20,159 nt of DNA, taken from NCBI GenBank assembly GCA_016709665.1, contig JADJMI010000020.1, positions 1 to 20,159 on the forward strand, given 5' to 3'. Under the pieces are notes generated by a model, which was not told the origin of the DNA, did no database searches, and was given only the letters and a program-made list of their open reading frames with translations. Origin of the DNA: Betaproteobacteria bacterium (GTDB taxonomy: Bacteria; Pseudomonadota; Gammaproteobacteria; Burkholderiales; Usitatibacteraceae). Shown here piece by piece: positions 8,360 to 17,152 of this stretch. Made by a program: the position numbers and the translations under genes. Numbering within the stretch: position 1 is the stretch's first letter; each line of letters opens with the position of its first letter.

Positions 8360-8445
8360 GGGCTCGTGGGTGCTTCAAAGCGGATCGGTGCCTGTGAACG
8401 GGTGCCGGTCGGTTCCGCCAACCACGACAAGGGAGGTGCTCATCG

Positions 8446-8502
8446 ATGACACACGACAGGACGACCTCGCCGGTGAACGACGCCCGGTACATGTCGCGGT
8501 AA
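8446..8502 (+). CDS. Possible 18-residue small protein or leader peptide
   Basis: Short open frame MTHDRTTSPVNDARYMSR ending at TAA 8500-8502. It is preceded by a strong Shine-Dalgarno sequence GGGAGG (8431-8436) nine bases before the ATG, better than those of most large genes in the window. A promoter-like pair lies upstream, and a perfect terminator hairpin starts 38 bases after the stop, so the whole unit would be a transcript of about 200 nt. The peptide is hydrophilic with no membrane segment or signal peptide, and has no recognised homologue. It may be a small protein, a translated part of a regulatory RNA, or the visible fragment of a longer frame-disrupted gene. Confidence 0.35.
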   Translation: MTHDRTTSPVNDARYMSR

Positions 8503-8540
8503 CGCGACCTGCGATGCCGCGGCAACGTGAACTTCCGTCC

Positions 8541-8570
8541 AAGCCCCGCGAAAGTCGCGGGGCTTTGCAT
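8541..8570. terminator. Rho-independent terminator hairpin
   Basis: Perfect 10-bp stem AAGCCCCGCG (8541-8550) and CGCGGGGCTT (8556-8565) with loop AAAGT, followed by TGCATTT on the plus strand. It lies between the small ORF (plus) and the end of the pseudouridine synthase gene (minus, stop at 8579), so it may stop transcripts from both sides. The T run is short, which lowers confidence for strict intrinsic termination. Confidence 0.75.
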
Positions 8571-8578
8571 TTGGAGGG

Positions 8579-9510
8579 TCAGGTGGGCGTGGCGTCGCGC
8601 GCCTGCAGCATCCGCCTCATCGCCCCGAAATCCTCCGGCGGCTCCCGCTCGAACGATAGCGGCGCGCCTGTACGCGGATGCGCGAACGCGAGCTTCCGCG
8701 CATGCAGCATCGGCCGCGCCGATTCGATCTTCGCTCCCCGGTAGTCCCGGATGTACACCCGCTCGCCCACGATGGGATGGCCCAGTTCCGCGAGGTGAAT
8801 GCGGATCTGGTGCTGGCGGCCGGTCTCCAGGCGGCACTCGACGAGCGTCGCGCCTTCCAGGGCCTCGAGGGGCTTCACGTACGTGATGGCCTGCCTCGCC
8901 TCGAACGGGGGATCTCCCTGGGCGCGCCGGTAATGCCCGTGGGATCCGCGCAGGCCGTCGCCGCGGTCCAGCACCAGGTGCGTATCCACCGTCGCCGCGA
9001 ACACGGTGCCGTGGGCGATGGCGTGGTACACGCGCTCGATGTCGTGGGCCTTGAACATCGCGGCCAGCACGCGCTTGGCCTCCGCGGTTCGCGCGAACAC
9101 CATGAGGCCGCTCGTGTCCCGGTCCAGGCGATGCACGACGCCCAGGGGCGCATCGCGGTCGCGCTCGCCGCGGCTGCGCAGTTCGGTGCGCACGTGGTCG
9201 GCCGCCGTGTCCTTGTTGCCGGCCTCGTCGGCGACGCTGAGCATCCCCGCCGGCTTGTCGATCACGACCAGGGCCCGGTCGGCGTACACGATCGCCTCCG
9301 CGGGTAGCGGCCCTTGCGCCGCTTGGGGCCGTGTTCGTTCACGACCACCACGGCGCCAGTCTTCACGCGCGCCGCCGGTTCCAGGCACGGCACGCCATCC
9401 ACGCTGACGCGCCCTTCCTCGCACAGGCGGCGCGCGCGGGACCACGGAATGGCCAGCTGCTCGCGCACGAGCGCGGCGAGGGTGGGCGAGGGCTTGTCGT
9501 CGGGGTTCAA
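8579..9510 (-). CDS. RluA-family pseudouridine synthase with S4 domain
   Basis: Isomerises specific uridines in rRNA or tRNA to pseudouridine. An N-terminal S4-like RNA-binding segment reads REQLAIPWSRARRLCEEGRV, SVDGVPCLEPAARVKTGAVV. The catalytic domain begins IVYADRALVVIDKPAGMLSV and contains the signature GVVHRLDRDTSGLMVFART, with the catalytic Asp of HRLDR at 9122-9124. Later motifs are VECRLETGRQHQIRIHLAEL and GHPIVGERVY. It ends at TGA 8579-8581. One indel near 9300 separates the S4 part from the catalytic part. The start is probably TTG 9510, overlapping the STAS-like gene's stop as TTGA; ATG 9546 is in frame but lies inside the upstream gene. About 310 residues, normal for RluA/RluD-type enzymes; the exact target uridine cannot be told from the sequence. 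Confidence 0.9.
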
Positions 9511-9890
9511 CGGGCCGAGGCCATCCAATCCCGCGCTTCTTTCCATCGTGGGAAATATCCGGTTCTGCCAGGTGCTGCCCAGCGACTGCATGTGCGCGAT
9601 GTACTGCGGGCCAGTACCAGCAGGTCCGGGTCGCTTCAGGATGAAGGCGGCCTTCATGGGGCGCAGGTAAAGGCTCGCGGCGTGATCCACGTAGGCCATC
9701 TCCTCGACCTCGTTCTCGTCGACCACGAAGCCGTCGATTTCCGAGAAGTCCCAGTAGGCGTGCACGACGTCATCGCAGCGAGGGTTTCCGTAGAGCGTAT
9801 TGGTGGTGTCCAGCACCTCGCCGTAGGTAACGATTCCGCTGAATTTCGTCCAGACGGACACCTGGATTCCCAGATGATGCGGTGAGGCAT
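9507..9890 (-). CDS. Conserved small protein, STAS/SpoIIAA-like (tentative)
   Basis: Protein of about 127 residues: VSVWTKFSGIVTYGEVLDTT, then DDVVHAYWDFSEIDGFVVDE, VEEMAYVDHAASLYLRPMKA, AFILKRP, QYIAHMQSLGSTWQNRIFPT and, after one indel, EEARDWMASAR before TGA 9507-9509. The alternation of strand and helix and the 'YWDFSEIDGF' strand suggest the SpoIIAA/STAS-like fold, which often acts in protein-protein regulation; that assignment is by general pattern only. Frames shift near 9620 and at the 5' end. ATG 9890 has no clear Shine-Dalgarno, and a GTG inside 'QVSVWTKF' is an alternative. The stop overlaps the proposed TTG of the pseudouridine synthase gene, implying co-translation. Function unknown. 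Confidence 0.6.
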
Positions 9891-9944
9891 GGAAAGGTGA
9901 GGACTCGGTGGGATGGGGCTGGGGCGCTAGGCTTGCCGCCTCAC

Positions 9945-9997
9945 CAAGGGCGCCCCTGTAACGATGCCATCGCGCGCGAAGCGTGACAAGGGCGCCC
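9945..9997. repeat. Two copies of CAAGGGCGCCC upstream of the STAS-like gene
   Basis: Identical 11-mers at 9945-9955 and 9987-9997, each containing the 8-bp palindrome GGGCGCCC, with starts 42 bp apart. They lie in the 122-bp gap between the lipoprotein gene's stop and the STAS-like gene's start. In so GC-rich a sequence this may be chance, but paired palindromes upstream of a gene are operator-like. Confidence 0.3.
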
Positions 9998-10012
9998 GTC
10001 GAAGGCCATGAG

Positions 10013-11298
10013 CTACCAGGCCCCGTAGTGCCCCACCACCCCCCGCCAGAACGCATCCGCCTCCTTCGCGAGCGACGTGCGCCCCGACCTCGGCGTCGCG
10101 TTCGCGCTCACCTGCACCATCACCAGCTTCGCCTGCGGGTCCACGAAGATCATCTGCCCGTAGACGCCCAATAGCGCGGAAGCGCCGCCGCTCGCCCGGG
10201 AAGAGCCAGAACTGGTAGCCGTAGCCGTGGTACGGCGTCGCCTTGCCCGGCCGGAAGGCGGGCGGAACGCGGTGCCAGTCCGTGGCGTCGAGCAGGTAAC
10301 GCAGCGGGACGAGCGGCGGTTGGTCCGGCTGGTCGGGACGCTTGCCGTCGTTGGCGAGCACGATGCCGAGCCTCGCGTAATCGCGCAGCGTCGCGTTGAC
10401 GTGCCCGCCCGCCATCCCTAGGCCCGTGCGGTCCGTGCGCCAAAGGGCGGAAGTCTCCGCGCCGATGGCCTGCCACAGCCGCGGCTCGAGGTACTGGGAG
10501 AGCGTCATGCCCGTCGCGCCCTTGAGCACCGCCCCCAGCGCGTGCGTGTTGACGCTCGCATAGGAGAACTTCGTGCCCGCGGGCGCCTCGCGGTTCCCGA
10601 CGGTCGCGAGCGCCTTTTCGAGGCCCTCGCGAATCATCACGCCATTGAAGCGAGCCGAGTCGTCGCGCCCGTCGTATTCCTCCGTGAACCGCGCGCCCGA
10701 CGCCATGCGCAGCAGGTGGCGGATCGAGGTTCCCCCGATCAGCGTTCCCTTGAGCGAAGGCACGTACTTCACCGTCTTGTCGTCGAGCGAGGCGATCTTC
10801 CCCTCGGCGAGCGCCATCCCCACCGCGAGCGAGGTGATCGACTTGGCCATGGACATGGAGGTGAAGCGGTGCTGCGCCGTGCGCTCGTACTGGTAGCGCT
10901 CCACCTGCACCACGCCGTCCTTCACGATGAGAAGGCCCATCACCCGTTGCCGCGAAAGATAGTCGTCGACGCTGAGGCCCTGTTCGGCGCCCGCCTGCCA
11001 GCGGTACGCGGGCTCTGCTTTCGCGACCGGCAATGGCATCGGCTTGGCGGCGGGTGCCAGCGTGTTGACGCGCCCGTTCGCGATGCCCGGGATCTCGCCC
11101 TGCGCGCTGAAGGAGCCCACGCGCACCGATTCGTCGGTGAACCACGTGCGCGCGGTGCCGGCGGGGGTAGCCTTCGGCGCGGCCGAGTTTCCAGTCGTCG
11201 GGCGCCGGGGGCGCGAGCGTGCATCCGGCGCCGAGGGCCAGCACGGCGAGGGACAGCAGGATCCTCGAAAGTCGCGGGGATGTCGGGACGTTCTGCAT
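10013..11298 (-). CDS. Beta-lactamase-fold serine hydrolase, lipoprotein
   Basis: Class C beta-lactamase/esterase-type enzyme predicted to be a lipoprotein. The N-terminus MQNVPTSPRLSRILLSLAVL runs into ALGAGCTLAPP, a lipobox ending in Cys. The active-site S-x-x-K is in TSMSMAKSITSLAVGMAL (Ser codon 10851-10853). FSYASVNTHALGAVLKGATG carries the Y-x-S/N motif, and HGYGYQFW replaces the K-T-G element as in many family members. Further family sequence: IRHLLRMASGARFTEEYDGR, TLRDYARLGIVLANDGKRPD. The C-terminus, after a shift near 10180, reads QMIFVDPQAKLVMVQVSANA and ADAFWRGVVGHYGAW, ending at TAG 10013-10015. About 428 residues. It could be a peptidase or esterase acting on cell-wall or lactam-like substrates; resistance cannot be inferred. 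It lies 12 bp after the DUF1801 gene. Confidence 0.88.
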
Positions 11299-11310
11299 TC
11301 GGGACGGGGG

Positions 11311-11693
11311 TCAGGCGCGGCGCTTGCGCGCGGGCGTGGCCGAATACTGGCGATCGAGCGCTTCGGCGATTCTACCGATGAGTTCCAGCGGCAGTTCCTG
11401 GGCGTAAGGAAACGACAGGTTTCCCCTTCGGCCCGCGGAAAGGCGCGGTCTCGGCGATGAGCGCCGCATCCTGCGTGACGGGGATAGATGCCGATGTGCT
11501 TCTTGAACGCCGCGAAGTAGAAGAACACCCGCCGCTGCCTGAACGCCGGCATCTGGTAGGCGATGCAGCGCGTGGCGCCGGGCACCCGGCGTTCGACCTC
11601 GCGCTGGATGCGCTCGAGGAGAACCCGCGATTCCGGTGGGCAGTCGGCGAAGTAGTCGTCGTGGGTCGCGAAGGTCCTTGGGCTCGCGCGGAT
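11311..11693 (-). CDS. DUF1801-family protein
   Basis: Small protein of about 127 residues from the DUF1801/YdhG-like family, whose function is not established. Sequence: FATHDDYFADCPPESRVLLE, RIQREVERRVPGATRCIAYQ, MPAFRQRRVFFYFAAFKKHI, GIYPP, and after two indels ELPLELIGRIAEALDRQYSA and TPARKRRA before TGA 11311-11313. The 'IAYQMPAF---FYFAAFKKHIGIYP' run is the family core. No ATG fits the frame; the codon at the expected start, sharing one base with the VOC gene's stop, is ATC (TGATC). Since other junctions here are TGATG, a base-call error or a rare ATC start are both possible. Confidence 0.8.
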
Positions 11694-12088
11694 CAGTCGG
11701 GTGGCGAATGGCAGGCGACGCAGAGCTTGTTGCCTTCCGTGTCGCGGAAGTAGGCGCCGAAGTAGTGGGCATGGTATTCCGGGCGAAGTCCCGGCGCCCC
11801 TTCGGATGTCGCGCCGCTGTTCATCGCGACCTCGTAGGCGCGCACGACGGTGTCGCGGCTTTCGGCCAGGAACGCGATCATCTGCCCGTTGCCGGCCGCG
11901 TGGGGTTCGCTGTCGTACGGCCGGCCGATCACGAAGAGGGGCCGCGGTCCCGGGTGCGACTGCCATCCGGCCCAGGGGCGCGAGGGGTCGCAGAATCGCT
12001 CCGCGACACCCAGCACGGGCATGAGCGCCCGGTAGAAGGCGAGGGCCCGGTCGAAGTCGCCGACGCCAATGACGATGTGGGAGAGCAT
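11693..12088 (-). CDS. VOC-superfamily (glyoxalase-like) protein
   Basis: Intact 131-residue protein of the vicinal-oxygen-chelate fold, found in metal-dependent lyases, dioxygenases and antibiotic-binding proteins. It reads MLSHIVIGVGDFDRALAFYR, ALMPVLGVAERFCDPSRPWA, GWQSHPGPRPLFVIGRPYDS, and ends EYHAHYFGAYFRDTEGNKLC plus VACHSPPD. His4 and the Glu in 'RDTEGNKLC' are the usual metal ligands. One of the few genes here with no frameshift. It starts at ATG 12088, 17 bp after the TonB-like gene's stop, and abuts the DUF1801 gene. Substrate unknown. Confidence 0.92.
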   Translation of the reverse strand: MLSHIVIGVGDFDRALAFYRALMPVLGVAERFCDPSRPWAGWQSHPGPRPLFVIGRPYDSEPHAAGNGQMIAFLAESRDTVVRAYEVAMNSGATSEGAPGLRPEYHAHYFGAYFRDTEGNKLCVACHSPPD

Positions 12089-12105
12089 GATCGGAGATCG
12101 CTCTT

Positions 12106-13951
12106 TCAGTGCAGCCTGACCGCGACGTCGAAATGCCAGGTGCGGCGGATCTCGATCACGTCGTATTCGCGGGCGAGGGTGGGAGGGAATGCGGCATAGT
12201 GCTCCTGGCTTCGCACGACGCGCCGGATCGCCTCGTCGAGGGCCGGCACGCCGCTCGAGACCACGAAGGTGATCGATTCGACCGAGCCATCGCTGCGCAC
12301 GGCCGTCGTCACCACGGGGTTGGTGTAGCGCTGGCGGGTCGCTTCGCGGACCAGGTCGAGCGTCATGTTCATCTGGATCTTCCACGCGAAGGCCTCCGCG
12401 TACTGGGCGAGTTCCGCGTTGGGATCGCTGCGGCCGTAGAGCCTCGCCCGGCGCGCGCTGCTCACCGAGTAGGGCAGGCGCGATTGCGCTTCCGCTTCGC
12501 GGCTTCCGCGTCCAGTTGCTTGCCGATCGCCCGGAGCACCGCTTCGCGTTTCGCTTCGGCTTCCCGGGCCTCGCGGAGCTTCGCGGCTTCCTGGCTCGCG
12601 GCTGCCAGCCGTTCGGCTTCGAGGCGGGCTGCGACCTGACGCGCGGCTTCTTCCCTTGCGGTCGCTTGTCGAGAGGCTTCTTGCCGCGCTGCTTCTTGCC
12701 TTGCTGCTTCTTGCCGCGCTGCTTCTTTGTCTTGCTGCTTCTTGCCTTGCTGCTTCTTGCCTTCTGCTTCTTCTTGCCGCGCCGCTTCTGCTGGCGCTTC
12801 TTGCCTCGCTGCTTCTTTGTCCGCGCCTCTTGTCTTGCTGCTTCTTGCCTTGCTGCTTCTTGCTTTGCCGCTTCTTGCCTTGCTGCTTCTTGCTTTGCCG
12901 CTTCTTGCTTTGCCGCTTCTTGCTTTGCCGCCTCTTGCCTCTTACCTTGCCGCCTCTTGCCTTGCCGCCTCTTGCCTTGCCGCCTCTTGCCTTGCCGCCT
13001 CTTGCCTTGCCGCCTCTTGTCTCGCCGCCTCTCGCTTCGCGGCTTCCCGCTTCGCCGCTTCCAGCTTCTCTGCTCCATCTTCGCCGCCTCCAGCTTCGTC
13101 GCCTCCATCTTCGCCGCCTCTTCCGCCTCCCGGGTCGGCGATTTCATCGCCTCGCGGCTTTCGACGCCGGGCGCTTCGACGACGACGGGCGTTGGCTCAG
13201 CCGGAGCGGCGGGAACGACGAAAGTGGGCACCTCGGGTTGCACCTGCGCGATCATGACCGGCTCGGGAAATGGTTTCGGGCGCCTTTTCGCGGCGCCGAT
13301 CGATGCGAGGGGCGGCTCCACCGCGAGGTGGCGGGCTCGGGCTGCTTCTTCGGCTCCGGGTTCCGACTTTGGTGGGGCTCCGCCTCGATTCAGGCTCCAG
13401 CGCGACCGTCGTGGCCTGGCGTTCCCGAAGGGCGGACCGGGGTGGCGGCGTCACTGCGGCGGCGATCGGCGGCTCGACCCTGCTCGGCGGCAGTGGCTTG
13501 GCGAGCGCCGCCGCCTCGGGTTCCGGGGCCGCGACGCGTGCCGGCAGGAGCAGCACGCGCAGGTCCGGCGCCTCGACGCGCCTTGCCTTCCACGGCAGGT
13601 CGAACCCCGGAAGCCCCGTCCCGTCGCCGCCGAAGGTGAGGCCCAGCAACGGCAGGTGGATCAGCAGGGAGACGAGCAGGGCAAGCGCCACCTCGCCTGC
13701 GCTCGGGCCCCCGGTCCGGCGGCCGCGGCTCGTAGGCGATCGTTTCCGGTGCGGCTCCCGGCGCGGGTCCGCCTTCGACGGGCGGCACGGGTTCGCCTTC
13801 GACGATCGGTATCGGTTCGCCTTCGACGGGCCGTGCCGGTTCGAGGTCAACGGGCGGTACCGTTTCGACATCGACGGGCGGTACCGGCTCGTCCGGGGAC
13901 CCTGTGGAATTCAAGCGTGCTCCGCGTCCCGAAATTGTTCTTGTTCGCCAT
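12106..13951 (-). CDS. TonB/TolA-like envelope protein with long charged repeats
   Basis: Inner-membrane energy-transducer-like protein of about 615 residues. ATG 13951 opens MANKNNFGTRSTLEFHRVP, then a Pro/Glu/Val tract (EPVPPVDVETVPPVDLEP, EGEPIPIVEGEPVPPVEG). One membrane segment follows: GEVALALLVSLLIHLPLLGL (about 13630-13690). After a Pro-rich stretch comes an Ala/Lys/Arg/Gln/Glu coiled-coil region (about 12640-13130) built from repeats such as AARQE and AAKQE. The C-terminal TonB-like domain reads SDPNAELAQYAEAFAWKIQM, VREATRQRYTNPVVTTAVRS, DGSVESITFVVSSGVPALDE and ends DVIEIRRTWHFDVAVRLH at TGA 12106-12108. Such proteins span the periplasm to couple the inner membrane to outer-membrane transport or integrity. 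Multiple frame changes, mostly in the repeats. No ExbB/ExbD or TolQ/TolR genes are visible. The domain order is closer to TolA; the C-terminal motif favours a TonB-type partner. Confidence 0.82.
12640..13080 (-). repeat. 15-bp tandem repeats encoding Ala-Ala-(Lys/Arg)-Gln-Glu
   Basis: Imperfect 15-bp repeats inside the TonB/TolA-like gene, roughly 25-30 units. The most regular block (about 12945-13020) repeats CTTGCCGCCTCTTGC in near-identical copies. In the gene's frame each unit codes for one A-A-R-Q-E or A-A-K-Q-E pentapeptide, giving a long helical rod. Single-base indels break the frame inside the block. Copy number is likely variable and is the least reliable part of the assembled sequence. 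Confidence 0.85.
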
Positions 13952-14193
13952 CGACAGGCGTTGGCGGCGAGTGTCCCGATTCTACGCGCGGGCGGGCGGG
14001 TTCTTCCGGTGCCTGCCCTCGCCCGGTGGCCGCGCGCGGCGCCTCCGTTTGTTCCCCGGCATGCCGTAATAGGACAGGAAGGGGACCGATTTCCCCGGCG
14101 ATGCACCCTGGACTGCGTTTTCGGGCAGTCCTGACCAAGGACATATTGCCCGGCCCCGCTCGACCCTAAGCTGGATTCGAGAGGAGTCCACCC
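13952..14193. promoter_or_regulatory. Divergent intergenic region with hairpin GGACTGC-N8-GCAGTCC
   Basis: 242 bp between the TonB-like gene (minus) and the binding-protein gene (plus). A perfect 7-bp inverted repeat at 14110-14116 and 14125-14131 lies about 63 bp before the plus-strand start. A -10-like TAGAAT on the minus strand (13979-13984) sits 28 bp before the TonB-like start, with no good -35. A weak TTGCCC-N15-TAAGCT pair precedes the plus-strand gene. No gene is supported here. Confidence 0.35.
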
Positions 14194-15223
14194 ATGAAAA
14201 CCACCTCGACCGGGCGGCGGCTGGCCGTCCTTCTCCTGGCCTTCGCGGCCGGCGCGTCCGCGCAGAAGCCTGTCGACCGGGCCGAGCCTTCGCATCCTCC
14301 ACGTCATGAGCTACCACTCGCCCTGGCGGTGGACGGACGGGCAGCTCGAGGGCTTCAAGGCCGGCCTCGCCGACCCGCGCGCGCAGGTCAAGGTCTTCGC
14401 CCTCGATACCAAGCGCCACTCCTCCCCGGAACAGATGGCCGCCCGCGGCCGCGAGGCCCGCGCGCTCGCCGACGAGTGGAAGCCGGATCTCGTCTACACC
14501 ACCGACGACGACGCGCAGGACCTGGTCACGCGCCACTACCTCGACACGCCGGTTCCGCAGGTCTTCAGCGGCGTGAACAAGTCCCCGGCGCACTACGGCT
14601 TCGACAAGGCGAAGAACGTCACGGGCGTGATCGAACACGAACACTTCGGCGAATCGGTCCACCTGTTGAAGAAGCTGGTGCCGGGCCTGAAGCGCCTGGT
14701 GGTGGTGCTGGACGAGGCGCCGATGTGGGGGCCCGTCGTGCAGCGCATGAAGGAGTCGCCGCTGCCGCCGGGCGTCGCGATCGTCGGCTGGGAAACCCTG
14801 CGCACGTTCGACGAGTTCAAGGCGCGAATGGGCGTCTATCCGGACATCGCGGACGCGGTCGCGCTCATCGGCATCTTCAGCTTCAAGGACAAGGCCGGCC
14901 GGAACGTGCCCTACCAGGAGGTGCTGCGATGGACGGCGGAAAACTCCCGCCTGCCCGACCTGGGCTTCTGGATCGACCGCGTGCACTACGGCACGCTCGC
15001 GGCCGTCACGGTCTCCGAGCGCGAGCAGGGCCTGCCGCCGGGCGCCTCGCGCGGCAGATCCTCGTCGAGGGCAAGTCGCCGGCGAGCCTGCCGATCCCGC
15101 GCGACGACCAAGGGCGTGCCCGTGATCAGCCTCGCGCGGGCGAAGCGGCTCGGCATCGCCGTGCGCAGCGAGCAGCTCCTGGCCGCGCAGGTGATCACCG
15201 CGTTCGAGTGGGACAAGCCCTGA
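14194..15223 (+). CDS. ABC-type periplasmic substrate-binding protein (COG2984-like)
   Basis: Periplasmic binding protein of about 340 residues, of the 'uncharacterised ABC transport' type. It starts at ATG 14194 behind AGAGGAG, with a signal peptide (MKTTSTGRRLAVLLLAFAAG, ASAQ). After an indel near 14285 the mature part begins RILHVMSYHSPWRWTDGQLE, a standard family opening. PDLVYTTDDDAQDLVTRHYL, TPVPQVFSGVNKSPAHYGFD, NVTGVIEHEHFGESVHLLKK and VKRLGIAVRSEQLL-type C-terminal sequence follow (here AKRLGIAVRSEQLLAAQVIT). It ends at TGA 15221-15223. A second region of frame change lies near 15030-15110. The stop shares one base with the ATG of a hybrid histidine kinase, and no permease or ATPase is adjacent, so it more likely serves as the kinase's ligand sensor than as a transport component. 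Confidence 0.85.
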
Positions 15224-17140
15224 TGGGAAGCCTGCGCGCCAAGATCCTGCTGGTGGCCGGGACGGTGCTCGTCCTCACGGTCCTGGCGGTCACGCTGTCG
15301 GCGGCGCGATTCTTCCTCGCAGGCCTGCTCGCGCGCGATCGCCGAGCGGTCGCAGGCCGTGTCGCACGAGATCGCCACGCAGTTCGAGCGCATCCTCGCC
15401 ATCGGCCTGCGCACCGACGAGATCGTCGGCTTCGAGGACCAGTGCGACAAGGTCGTCGCCAACCACGAAGGCATCGACATCGTGGCCATCCTCGGGCCCG
15501 ACGGGCGGTCGATCTTCCGCAACGGCAAGGGCGGCCAGCGGATCGAGCTGCCCCAGCTCGCCGACGGCATCGGGAGCGGGCAGTCGCGGCTGGTCGAACT
15601 CTCCCTTCCCGAGGGCTCCGTCGCGGCCGTGGTGACGCCCATCTTCGACACCGGGCGTTCGGTCGTCGGCGCGGTGCTGGTCGGCGCATCGCAGGATCGC
15701 ATCGACCGGTCCCTGCGCTCGCTCTCCGGGAAGGTGCTGGCCGTGGGCCTGGGCTTCATCCTGCTGAGCACCGGCATCCTCTACTTCGCGCTCACCCGCT
15801 TCGTCACGCGCCCGCTCGTCGCGGTGATCGACGCCATCAACGGGCTGCGAAGGCTGCCGCCGGAGCAGGTCCAGCCGCTCGCGGTGGCCGCGCAGGGCGA
15901 GACGGCGGTCGTGGTCGAAACCATCAACTCGCTCCTCGCCCAGCAGAAGCAGCACCTGGCCGGATCACCATCGCGAAGGAGATGGCGGAGACCGCGAGCC
16001 GCGCCAAGAGCACCTTCCTCGCCAACACGAGCCACGAGCTGCGCACGCCCCTCAACGGCATCCTCGGCCTCACGAACCTGGCGCGGCGCCGGGCCGCGGA
16101 CGACAGGTCGCGCGAGCAGCTCGGCAAGGTCGAAGGCGCCTCGCGGCACCTGCTCTCGATCATCAACGACATATTGGACATCTCGCGCATCGAGGCCGAC
16201 CGGCTCACGTCTCGAGCGCATCGACTTCACGCTGGAGTCGGTCGTCGACAACCTCGTTTCCCTGAGCGAGCCGCGGGCCCGGGCGAAAGGGCTCGCGCTT
16301 CGCGTCGAGATCCCCGCGGCGCTTCGCAGCCAGCACTTCGCGGGGGACCCGCTTCGCATCGGCCAGGTGCTGCTGAACCTCGTGGGCAACGCGATCAAGT
16401 TCACCGAGCGCGGCGGCGTCAGCCGGTGCGCGCGGCGCTCGAAGGGCCGGCGGGGCCGGGCGCCGTGGTGCGCTTCGAAGTGGCGGACACCGGCATCGGC
16501 ATCGAGCCGCAGTACCGCGAACGCCTCTTCACGGCGTTCGAGCGGGCCGACAGCTCGCTCACGCGCAAGGACGGCGGCACGGGACGGGCCTCGCCATCAG
16601 CCGCCGGCTCGTCAGAGCTGATGGGCGGCGAGATCGGCGTGAAGCACCTCGGCCGCCGGGAGCACCTTCCGGTTCACGGTGCGGCTCGCGGCGGCCTCCG
16701 GGGACGTCGTGCGCGACGGTGATGCCCCCCGAGTGGCGGCGCGGAGGAGGTGCTGCGCTCGCGCTTCGGCGCGCGCGCGTGCTGCTCGTAGAGGACGAGC
16801 CGGTCAATCGCGAGGTGTCGCGCGAGCTGCTGGCGCAAGCGGGCCTCGGCGGTGGACGAGGCCGGAGGACGGCGAGCAGGCGCTGGAGCTGGCCCGCCAC
16901 CGGCCCTATGCGCTCATCCTCATGGACATGCAGATGCCGCGCATGAACGGGCTGGAGGCCACCCGCCTGCTGCGCGCGGATCCGCGATTCGCCTCCGTGC
17001 CCATCCTGGCGCTCACGGCCAACGCGTTCGACGACGACCGCGCGGCGTGCCTCGAAGCCGGCATGAACGACCACCTCGGCAAGCCGATCGAGCCGGAGCG
17101 GCTCTACGGGAAGGTGCTGGAGTGGCTGTCGCGGCGGTGA
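15223..17140 (+). CDS. Hybrid sensor histidine kinase with receiver domain
   Basis: Membrane sensor kinase of about 640 residues. The first membrane segment is in MGSLRAKILLVAGTVLVLTV, LAVTLSAARFFLAGLL. A periplasmic sensor part follows (GFEDQCDKVVANHEGIDIVA, ILGPDGRSIFRN, GSVAAVVTPIFDTGRSVVGA). The second segment is VLAVGLGFILLSTGILYFAL, then a HAMP-like linker. The H-box is STFLANTSHELRTPLNGILG with His codon 16033-16035; the N-box is QVLLNLVGNAIKFTERGG; G1 is ADTGIGIEPQYRERLF; G2 region is KDGGTG. The receiver domain reads RVLLVEDEPVNREVSRELLA, ALILMDMQMPRMNGLEATRL (Asp codon 16925-16927), LALTANA and GKPIEPERLY. It ends at TGA 17138-17140. No Hpt domain or separate response regulator is seen, so the output partner must be elsewhere. 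At least seven indels. Translationally coupled to the binding protein, which probably delivers the signal. Confidence 0.92.
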
Positions 17141-17152
17141 GGGCGGGAGCGG

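Noticed and set aside
9507..9546. ATG 9546 as start of the pseudouridine synthase
   Set aside because: After one indel the upstream small protein reads through this ATG to a stop at 9507-9509, so the TTG at 9510 is the better start.
12640..13080. CRISPR array or satellite
   Set aside because: The repeats are contiguous 15-bp units with no unique spacers and code for a pentapeptide rod in the TonB/TolA-like gene.
12516..14069. Long plus-strand frames rich in Leu, Ala, Cys and Phe that look like a membrane protein
   Set aside because: They are the complement of the AARQE-coding repeats; the minus strand has a membrane helix, coiled-coil repeats and a TonB-like C-terminus in logical order.
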